A stretch of DNA of 6,342 nt. Source: a bacterium. Lineage in GTDB: Bacteria > Zhuqueibacterota > Zhuqueibacteria > Residuimicrobiales > Krinioviventaceae. Within the stretch, counting starts at the first letter, position 1. The number at the start of each line of letters is the position of its first letter. The position numbers and the translations under genes were made by a program. The stretch spans positions 1 through 6,342 of the forward strand of contig JAJRST010000090.1 of NCBI GenBank assembly GCA_024278645.1. The letters run 5' to 3'. The notes under the pieces were generated by a model that saw only the letters and a list, made by a program, of their open reading frames with translations, was not told the DNA's origin and made no database searches. Shown here piece after piece: positions 1-4,225 of this stretch.

Positions 1-247
1 CCATGGAAAATGCGGCGCCTTTGATTTTGAAGAATGTCGAGCCTTGCATCTTGTCCACCAGGCGGCGCGATGTCGGCGACTGATCCATATCCACGACGCA
101 CAGGTTGATATGCTTGATGTCAAAAGTCACCGCCGGCACCAGGACGATCATTTGCACAATGGGCACCATCACGATGACCCGCGCCATGAATTTGTTGCGG
201 CGCACCTGGATGAATTCTTTTTGCAAAAGGTATTTTAGACGTTTCAT
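1..247 (-). CDS. ABC-2 type transporter permease, N-terminal part (cut by left window edge)
   Basis: Reading leftwards from an ATG at 247-245 gives 82 codons with no stop before the edge. The protein begins MKRLKYLLQKEFIQVRRNKF, the cytoplasmic amphipathic start typical of ABC-2 permeases. A hydrophobic first membrane segment follows (about residues 20-43), then an extracytoplasmic stretch containing 'CVVDMDQSPTSRRLVDKM'. That stretch matches the 'vvD.D.s..sr.li..f' opening of the YhhJ/YbhR/YbhS group, and the neighbouring permease has the equivalent 'AVLDSSHDDVTRRLIQKF'. The two genes are therefore paralogues, probably the two halves of one heterodimeric export channel. The stop of the upstream permease (289-287) lies in the same frame, 39 bases before this ATG. 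No ATG, GTG or TTG occurs in frame between them, which fixes the start. No strong Shine-Dalgarno is visible, so translation may depend on the upstream gene. Substrate unknown. Confidence 0.85.
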   Translation of the reverse strand, partial: MKRLKYLLQKEFIQVRRNKFMARVIVMVPIVQMIVLVPAVTFDIKHINLCVVDMDQSPTSRRLVDKMQGSTFFKIKGAAFSM

Positions 248-286
248 TTTATCATCGCTTGTTTGTTGTACATGGCCACGGAACCG

Positions 287-1387
287 TCACTCCAGACGGA
301 GTTTGAATTTTTTAGCGCTCAATGTGATTAAAAACAGAGTCATGCCCAAAAGAACCAGCGTCTCCCGCCACACAAAATGCATCCCCGTACCTTTGAGCAT
401 GATATTTTTAATGATGATGATAAACCAGCGCGGCGGCAGCGCCAGGCTGATGATTTGAAAGATTTTCGGCGTATTTTCCAGGGGGAAAATAAAGCCGGAA
501 AGAAGAACGCTGGGCAGCAACAGCCCCAGCAGCGTCATAAAAATCGCCTGCTGCATGGTGTCCGCAATCGTGGATATGAGGATGCCCAGGGAAAGCGACA
601 AGGCGATATACAAGGTGCTCTCCATCAGCAGCAGCGCCAGGCTTCCTTTTACCGGCAGTCCAAAGATAATATTGGCCATGCCGAGAATGATGAGAACATC
701 GATAAAGCTGATGATGAGATAGGGCGCCACTTTGCCGAGGATGATGTGCAGCGGCCGCAGCGGCGAGGCCAGCAGCACTTCCAGGGAGCCAAACTCTTTT
801 TCGCGGGTGATGGTCACCGAGGTCATCAGCGTGCAGGTGAGCAGGAGAATGAGGGTCATCAGCCCGGGGACGAACATGTAGGAGCTTTTCAGCGTCGGGT
901 TGTAGGCCATTCTCACCTCCGGCGAGATGACGATGTGCGAGGCGGCGGCCAGCTCCTCGTTGAAACCGGCGATGATGGCTTTGGAAAAGGAGGCGAGCAG
1001 CCGCGCTGTGTTCGGCTCGGAGGCGTCGATGATCAGGCCGATGCTCGCCTGTTTGTCTCGCTGCAGCCTGGCGTCAAAATCGGCGTCGAACAGCAGCACC
1101 ATCTTGACGCGCCCGCTTTTGAGCTCGGCATGGATTTGATCCGTCGATTGCAGCTCCCGGCTGACGCTGAAATTTTCCGAGGCGTCAAATTTCTGTATCA
1201 ATCGGCGCGTGACATCGTCATGTGATGAATCCAACACGGCAATCTTGGCCTCCCGAATGTCCATGGTCACAACATAGCCGAAAAGAATAATCTGCATCGC
1301 CGGAATGCCGAACAGGATAATCAACGTCCGATAGTCGCGAAAGATGTGCAGAAATTCTTTGCGGATGAAAGAAGCAAGTTGATGCAT
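287..1387 (-). CDS. ABC-2 type transporter permease (YhhJ/YbhR/YbhS-like)
   Basis: This is a 366-residue inner-membrane protein, the normal length for the family. The layout is an N-terminal cytoplasmic helix (MHQLASFIRKEFLHIFRDYR), a membrane segment at about 21-42, and an extracytoplasmic domain at about 45-168. Five further membrane segments follow at about 171-193, 219-243, 249-274, 279-303 and 338-357. Residues 194-212 carry the family hallmark TREKEFGSLEVLLASPLRP on the cytoplasmic side between segments 2 and 3. Near the end, 'LLSGFIFPLENTPKIFQIIS' and 'LPPRWFI' are also typical. Such permeases pair with an ATPase (YbhF-like) and often with a HlyD-type adaptor to export drugs or other small molecules; the substrate cannot be read from the sequence. 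The second permease follows 39 bases downstream, so the two are presumably cotranscribed. The odd feature is that no ATPase precedes it: upstream lies about 780 bp of gene-free, repeat-rich DNA. The Shine-Dalgarno is weak (CTGGA about 7 bases before the ATG). Confidence 0.93.
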   Translation of the reverse strand: MHQLASFIRKEFLHIFRDYRTLIILFGIPAMQIILFGYVVTMDIREAKIAVLDSSHDDVTRRLIQKFDASENFSVSRELQSTDQIHAELKSGRVKMVLLFDADFDARLQRDKQASIGLIIDASEPNTARLLASFSKAIIAGFNEELAAASHIVISPEVRMAYNPTLKSSYMFVPGLMTLILLLTCTLMTSVTITREKEFGSLEVLLASPLRPLHIILGKVAPYLIISFIDVLIILGMANIIFGLPVKGSLALLLMESTLYIALSLSLGILISTIADTMQQAIFMTLLGLLLPSVLLSGFIFPLENTPKIFQIISLALPPRWFIIIIKNIMLKGTGMHFVWRETLVLLGMTLFLITLSAKKFKLRLE

Positions 1388-1497
1388 TTTGAGTCCAGAT
1401 TAAGTCAATGTCATCAAGCTTAAGGGTTTATAAGCAAAATTATTTTCATTAATTTATAAGGATCATAGTAAAAAGAAACTAAAATTTTGACTTGGAT

Positions 1498-1829
1498 AGA
1501 TTTTAAAAGCATGCATTGGAATGTTATACTCTTTGCAAAAGTCGTAAATGTCGGGCGAACTTGTAATGCGAATCTCCTTTAATGACTTTTTTCGTCTTTG
1601 GCCAGGCTTGCTCAAGACGAGCAACGATGCGCTTAAATCATGACGATCTCCGCCCCTCCAAGGACGTTTGCCCGACCGAAGAAGGGAGGCGACCAATTTG
1701 CCGGAGCATCTCTCAAACAACCCGCTCGGTTTGACAAAACAGCACCAGTCCGCATTCCGAGCTGATATCGCCGCCGTCAAAATCCAGTTCGCCAGTTTTA
1801 TCAAAAATGTTTTTTGTGAAACTGAACAC
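1498..1829 (-). pseudogene. Decayed IS1380-type transposase fragment
   Basis: No single frame is intact, but three minus-strand frames together spell a recognisable transposase. An N-terminal piece 'ELDFDGGDISSECGLVLF' (about 1790-1737) resembles the usual IS1380 start (acidic-DF.GG.lSSDaGlllL) and ends at a TGA at 1715-1713. In a second frame 'SGKLVASLLRSGKRP' (about 1705-1660) matches the family's 'LVAaLLRPGKrPSG'. A third frame gives EIVMI. The first frame then resumes with 'KRIVARLEQAWPKTKKVIKG' plus DSHY (about 1634-1562). One extra base later, the second frame continues with 'SSPDIYDFCKEYNIPMHAFK'. The family consensus here is roughly 'RLvaRlr.aWP.t.i.iRGDSHf..PEvydfCE.ngidYi.gL', so the order and spacing agree. 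GDS contains one of the catalytic aspartates of the DDE transposase. The segment between the N-terminal piece and SGKLV, and the whole C-terminal half, are missing. It cannot encode an active enzyme. Family assignment is from memory of the consensus, not from a search. Confidence 0.72.
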
Positions 1830-1850
1830 CGACAAAAGCCAGCGCCGTGT

Positions 1851-1931
1851 TTAACCGCGGAGAACGCCGGGATGGCCGAGAGCATTATGCAAAAGCCAAC
1901 TCGCGCAGAGGCGCAAAGCAACGCAAAGAAA
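1851..1931. repeat. Short GCGCAGAG/GCGCAAAG repeats of an intergenic repeat element
   Basis: A run of related octamers is visible: GCGCAGAG (1903-1910), GCGCAAAG (1911-1918) and CAACGCAAAG (1919-1928). The related AACCGCGGAGAACGC occurs at about 1853-1867. Sequences of the form 'CCGCAGAGacGCAGAG...cGCAAAGAA' recur in intergenic DNA of many environmental bacterial genomes, and this looks like a worn copy. The open frames crossing it on both strands are byproducts of this composition. Function unknown. Confidence 0.5.
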
Positions 1932-1966
1932 TTTCTAAAATTAACGTTCAATAAAGCTGTCTCAAA

Positions 1967-2025
1967 ATGATTTTGTCCAAGATCGTTTTGCCTTTATCAT
2001 TTTGTCCCAAATTATTTTGTCTTTA
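1967..2025. repeat. Four-unit imperfect tandem repeat, core ATNNTTTTGYC
   Basis: Four consecutive units of 14-15 bases are seen: ATGATTTTGTCCAAG (1967-1981), ATCGTTTTGCCTTT (1982-1995), ATCATTTTGTCCCAA (1996-2010) and ATTATTTTGTCTTTA (2011-2025). The first eleven bases are nearly invariant while the last three or four vary. The unit length is not a codon multiple throughout (15, 14, 15, 15), and frames through it are not protein-like, so the repeat acts as DNA or RNA, if it acts at all. It lies about 140 bp before the LamG gene. Confidence 0.8.
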
Positions 2026-2153
2026 ATACGACCGGATTCACGTTTTCAACGTTGCAAATATTTTCAGACCTGTTCCTCCGCAAACAAGACGAATATCACT
2101 AAAATATAGAGTAGTTGAGAGCATGGGGATGACAATTTTTAATCTCAATAAAC

Positions 2154-2159
2154 AAGGAG
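2154..2159 (+). promoter_or_regulatory. Shine-Dalgarno site AAGGAG for the LamG gene
   Basis: AAGGAG ends six bases before the ATG at 2166. It is the strongest ribosome-binding site in the window and fixes the start of the secreted LamG protein. The other complete genes here have weak or ambiguous sites. Confidence 0.8.
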
Positions 2160-2165
2160 TGGCAA

Positions 2166-3101
2166 ATGAAATATTTATTACCGATGATTATGTTGTTGCT
2201 TTTGAGTGCGGGTCTCCTTCATGCGCAATCGCTCGACGGCTTTACTTTGATCGCGCACTATCCTTTGCAGGAAAACGCCGATGACGCGCTTGGCGCTTAC
2301 GATCCGATGACGCTGGTCAATACGCCGTTTCAGGATGGCGGCATTTATTGCAATGGAAATTACACCGGAAGCGAGCCGGATTCAAGCGACGCCGGCACGC
2401 CCTTTTTGGCCGGTCTGTCCATGAAAAAATTTGCCATCAGCGCAAGATTCAAAGTGACGGAAGACTATGAAAAGTATCGACCTATTCTTATCGGCGGTCC
2501 GTCCTGGCGATGGATGGCCATTTCTCTGGATGTGAATTTGGCCATTGGTCTGGCTTTCAACGACATATATGCATATTCCAATGACGGGAATCCGGTGATT
2601 TCCAAGGATACGTGGCATACCGTAACGGTTATTTATGACAGCGTCAAGGCGGAGGGCCTGCTCTACCTGGACGGCGTATTGGCGGACAGCGTCTCGACGC
2701 CGCTGGATCATGCCAATGACAAGGCGCTCACAATCACGCATGGCGGGGATGGAGTCACCTTTAAAGGCTTTTTGGCGGACCTGAAAATTTACAACGGCTC
2801 CGACGCTTCCCTGGTGGAGGACGAAAAAGCTTTGCCGACCGCCTTTGTTTTGCAGCAAAACTTCCCCAATCCGTTCAACCCGACGACGACGATCAATTTC
2901 AGCATCCGGGAATCGGGCGAATACGACCTGGCCGTCTACAACACCAGCGGTCAAAGAATAAAAACTTTATTAAGGGAAAATTTAACCTCGCAATCCTATT
3001 CCATAACCTTTGGCGCGGCCGACTTGCCCAGCGGCGTTTACATCTACCGGTTGCAGGGGCGGGGCGAAAGCCAGGCGCGGCGATTCGTGGTGCTCAAATA
3101 A
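2166..3101 (+). CDS. Secreted LamG/concanavalin-like protein with type IX secretion tail
   Basis: This 311-residue protein starts with a clear signal peptide, MKYLLPMIMLLLLSAGLLHA, with likely cleavage after A20. Residues about 26-210 form one beta-sandwich domain of the LamG/concanavalin A-like type. Diagnostic pieces are 'LIAHYPLQENADDALG' at the start, 'KFAISARFKV', the central 'DTWHTVTVIYD' (149-158), 'GLLYLDGVLADS' (164-175) and the closing 'FKGFLADLKIYNG' (199-211). A short linker (about 212-225) leads to a type IX secretion (Por) C-terminal tail: FPNPFNP at 233-239, 'YDLAVYNTSGQRIKTL', 'LPSGVYIYRL' at 287-296 and a terminal FVVLK. The protein should therefore cross the outer membrane and be released or anchored at the cell surface. 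LamG domains usually bind glycans or proteins. No catalytic domain is present and the protein is short for a LamG-tail protein, so a binding or adhesive role is more likely than an enzymatic one; the ligand is unknown. It appears monocistronic, with a strong ribosome-binding site and a following hairpin. Confidence 0.92.
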   Translation: MKYLLPMIMLLLLSAGLLHAQSLDGFTLIAHYPLQENADDALGAYDPMTLVNTPFQDGGIYCNGNYTGSEPDSSDAGTPFLAGLSMKKFAISARFKVTEDYEKYRPILIGGPSWRWMAISLDVNLAIGLAFNDIYAYSNDGNPVISKDTWHTVTVIYDSVKAEGLLYLDGVLADSVSTPLDHANDKALTITHGGDGVTFKGFLADLKIYNGSDASLVEDEKALPTAFVLQQNFPNPFNPTTTINFSIRESGEYDLAVYNTSGQRIKTLLRENLTSQSYSITFGAADLPSGVYIYRLQGRGESQARRFVVLK

Positions 3102-3110
3102 TTTCCAGGA

Positions 3111-3133
3111 GCCGGGGACTGCAAATCCCCGGC
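3111..3133 (+). terminator. Perfect 8-bp GC-rich hairpin after the LamG gene
   Basis: GCCGGGGA (3111-3118) pairs perfectly with TCCCCGGC (3126-3133) across a 7-base loop, CTGCAAA. It begins nine bases after the LamG stop codon, the usual position for an intrinsic terminator. The following bases (CCGTTCTCTCCTCATTT) are pyrimidine-rich but lack a true run of T. It may instead be a 3' RNA-stabilising stem, or a terminator that needs little or no U-tract. Confidence 0.55.
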
Positions 3134-3210
3134 CCGTTCTCTCCTCATTTCAATTCTAGCCTGAAAAGTTCATTCGCCTCAAAGCCGCCAAGTCTCGAAG
3201 GTACTCAAAA

Positions 3211-3238
3211 ACAATAGAATTAAGACAATAGTATTAAA
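3211..3238. repeat. Two-unit 14-bp tandem repeat
   Basis: ACAATAGAATTAAG (3211-3224) is followed directly by ACAATAGTATTAAA (3225-3238), with 12 of 14 positions identical. It lies about 230 bp before the regulator gene. It may be a replication-slippage duplication in AT-rich DNA; no function is evident. Confidence 0.6.
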
Positions 3239-3363
3239 ACACACCAGCCGTTAATGGATTTCTAAAGGAAAAACTATTACGGGCAAAACCATAAGTTCAA
3301 AACCGGCATATCCTTATTGTTTTAAAAGTTGAATCTGACAGTAGGATTTTGGTATTTGGAATT

Positions 3364-3381
3364 TCCGGCTTGTCCGGCTTG
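3364..3381. repeat. Perfect 9-bp direct repeat TCCGGCTTG x2
   Basis: TCCGGCTTG occurs twice without a gap. The last G of the second copy is also the first base of the inverted repeat GGGTGAA...TTCACCC. It could be part of a dispersed intergenic repeat or simply chance. Confidence 0.5.
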
Positions 3382-3409
3382 GGTGAAAAAAACTTCTTGA
3401 CATTCACCC
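3381..3409. promoter_or_regulatory. Inverted repeat GGGTGAA/TTCACCC enclosing the -35 box
   Basis: GGGTGAA (3381-3387) and TTCACCC (3403-3409) are perfect inverted arms separated by 15 bases that include TTGACA. The arms are centred about 22 bases apart, two helical turns, so a dimeric regulator could bind here and cover the -35. As RNA it would be only a 7-bp stem with a large loop and no following U-tract, so a terminator is less likely. Confidence 0.4.
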
Positions 3410-3424
3410 GAAAAAGAGTAATTT
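3397..3424 (+). promoter_or_regulatory. Candidate promoter of the GntR regulator operon
   Basis: TTGACA at 3397-3402 is a perfect -35 hexamer. TAATTT at 3419-3424, 16 bases later, is a modest -10. The same place also reads TAATTTAG (3419-3426), five of six defined positions of the Bacteroidota-type TAnnTTTG element. Either reading puts the transcription start near 3430, about 40 bases before the GTG start codon. No other candidate this good is seen in the intergenic region. Confidence 0.5.
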
Positions 3425-3426
3425 AG

Positions 3427-3445
3427 TTGTAAACATGTATGACAA
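3427..3445. promoter_or_regulatory. Possible operator TTGT-N11-ACAA at the transcription start
   Basis: TTGTAAACATGTATGACAA has inverted outer arms TTGT/ACAA plus the internal palindrome ACATGT. It lies immediately downstream of the candidate -10, where a bound repressor would block initiation. FadR-subfamily GntR proteins commonly bind short inverted repeats with GT...AC half-site cores and often repress their own operon, so this is a reasonable autoregulatory site. The symmetry is imperfect between the arms. Confidence 0.35.
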
Positions 3446-3470
3446 CATGCAATAATATTGAAGAACAAAT

Positions 3471-4223
3471 GTGAGCTTTCCTATGGCTGTCAATTCCCCT
3501 TTTGCCAAAATTGAACGCGAAGAACCCCTCAGTCACAAAGTTGAACGCCAAATCCGCGAAGCCATTCAACAAAAGGTCTTTTTACCGGGCGACAAGCTGC
3601 CGGGCGAATTCGAGTTGGCGGAGAAATTCGGCGTCAGTCGCACCGCCGTGCGCGAGGCGCTGCGCCTGCTCTCCGGCCGCGGCCTGGTGGATATTCGAAA
3701 AGGGTCGGGCGTTTACGTCACCGAAATGAGCATGTCCAATGTCGTCGATCCCTTTTACGACCTCCTGGAGATGAAGTGCGGCGAGGCGGCGCTGTTGCAT
3801 ATCGTGCGCGTGCGCCTGTTCATGGAGCCGCCGGTCGCCGCCATGGCCGTCCGGCATTGCACCGATGAAGATATCGATTACTTGCGAAGCAAATGGGAGC
3901 AGATGGCGCAACACAAGGATGACCCGCTGAAAAACATCGAGAGCGATATAAAATTTCACCGTCGCATCGCCGGGGCCGCCGGCAACCCCCTCATTCCCAT
4001 CATCATGGAGCCGATTTTTCAACTTTTGGGCAAGTTTATCTCCTCCACCTATCGTCAGTCTCACGCCGGAAAGCTGGCCATCGAGTACCATCGTCAACTG
4101 GTCGAGCATTTTGAAAAGCGCAACGCGGACGCCGCGGCCGAAACCATGCGGCGGCATCTGACGGACGCCGAGAAGCATGTGATTCAATATTTCAACAGCA
4201 TTGGCTTTACTGAATTTGAATAG
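3471..4223 (+). CDS. GntR-family transcriptional regulator, FadR subfamily (FCD domain)
   Basis: This is a 250-residue cytoplasmic DNA-binding protein of normal family length. Residues about 18-85 form the winged helix: 'LSHKVERQIREAIQQKVFLP' and 'GDKLP', then the helix-turn-helix 'ELAEKFGVSRTAVREALRLL' (48-67) and the wing 'GLVDIRKGSGVYV'. Residues about 105-240 are the all-helical FCD effector domain, with 'RVRLFMEPPVAAMAV' and 'DIKFHRRIAGAAGN'. The usual metal-binding set is intact: D159, H163, H207 (EYH) and H229 (RRHL). The protein should therefore bind a metal plus a carboxylate-type ligand; relatives sense uronates, gluconate, lactate or similar acids. The GTG start at 3471 has GAAGA six bases upstream. 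An ATG at 3483 in the same frame is an alternative that would remove four residues. The next gene starts one base after the stop, so the two form an operon and the regulator probably controls the secreted protein. Confidence 0.93.
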   Translation: MSFPMAVNSPFAKIEREEPLSHKVERQIREAIQQKVFLPGDKLPGEFELAEKFGVSRTAVREALRLLSGRGLVDIRKGSGVYVTEMSMSNVVDPFYDLLEMKCGEAALLHIVRVRLFMEPPVAAMAVRHCTDEDIDYLRSKWEQMAQHKDDPLKNIESDIKFHRRIAGAAGNPLIPIIMEPIFQLLGKFISSTYRQSHAGKLAIEYHRQLVEHFEKRNADAAAETMRRHLTDAEKHVIQYFNSIGFTEFE

Positions 4224-4225
4224 GA
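4222..4225 (+). promoter_or_regulatory. AGGA site overlapping the regulator stop; two possible starts downstream
   Basis: AGGA at 4222-4225 overlaps the regulator's TAG stop and lies eight bases before the ATG at 4234. This favours 4234 as the real start of the large secreted protein. The earlier in-frame ATG at 4225 lacks a site of its own but could be reached by termination-reinitiation, since only one base separates it from the stop. Confidence 0.45.

Larger units (their letters stand above)
1388..2165. other. Gene-free, repeat-rich intergenic region
   Basis: No intact gene is supported in these 778 bases. The region separates the minus-strand permease pair from the plus-strand LamG gene, so it must contain divergent promoters. 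It holds the transposase remnant (about 1498-1829), short GCGCAGAG-type repeats (about 1903-1928) and the ATNNTTTTGYC tandem repeat (1967-2025), listed separately. On the minus strand, TAATTTTG (complement of 1435-1442) matches the Bacteroidota-type -7 element TAnnTTTG and lies about 48 bases before the permease ATG. I see no good -33 element with it, so it is only a candidate. On the plus strand, AT-rich TAAAAT/TATAGA at 2100-2110 could be a -10 for the LamG gene, but again no convincing -35 is present. Confidence 0.7.
3102..3470. other. Intergenic region between LamG gene and GntR regulator
   Basis: No gene is visible in these 369 bases. In order, they contain the hairpin at 3111-3133, a two-unit 14-bp direct repeat (3211-3238), a 9-bp perfect direct repeat TCCGGCTTG (3364-3372 and 3373-3381), and the promoter/operator region of the GntR regulator (3381-3445). 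The stretch between 3240 and 3360 is AT-rich and shows nothing I can name. Confidence 0.7.

Noticed and set aside
377..1225. Long plus-strand open frame (282 codons) opposite the ABC permease
   Set aside because: It lies antisense to a strongly recognisable permease. Its product is a low-complexity Q/R/D/G-rich sequence with no domain, as expected of a shadow frame.
1418..1435. GCTTA/TAAGC inverted repeat upstream of the permease
   Set aside because: Only 5 bp of stem, AT-rich and not extendable; too weak to call an operator or terminator.
1463..1951. Minus-strand 162-codon open frame in the intergenic gap
   Set aside because: Parts of it match the transposase consensus, but neighbouring consensus blocks lie in other frames. 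Its N-terminal part is translated repeat DNA. It is a chance open frame across a pseudogene.
1668..1970. Plus-strand 100-codon open frame
   Set aside because: It is antisense to the transposase relic and runs through the GCGCAGAG repeats, with no ribosome-binding site or recognisable domain.
1967..2025. Possible CRISPR array at the tandem repeat
   Set aside because: Units of 14-15 bases follow each other with no spacers of usual length and no cas gene is nearby; it is a simple tandem repeat.
3208..3323. 9-bp inverted repeat AAAACAATA (3208-3216) and TATTGTTTT (3315-3323)
   Set aside because: The arms are about 100 bases apart, AT-only apart from one position, and lie in AT-rich DNA, so chance is the simplest explanation.
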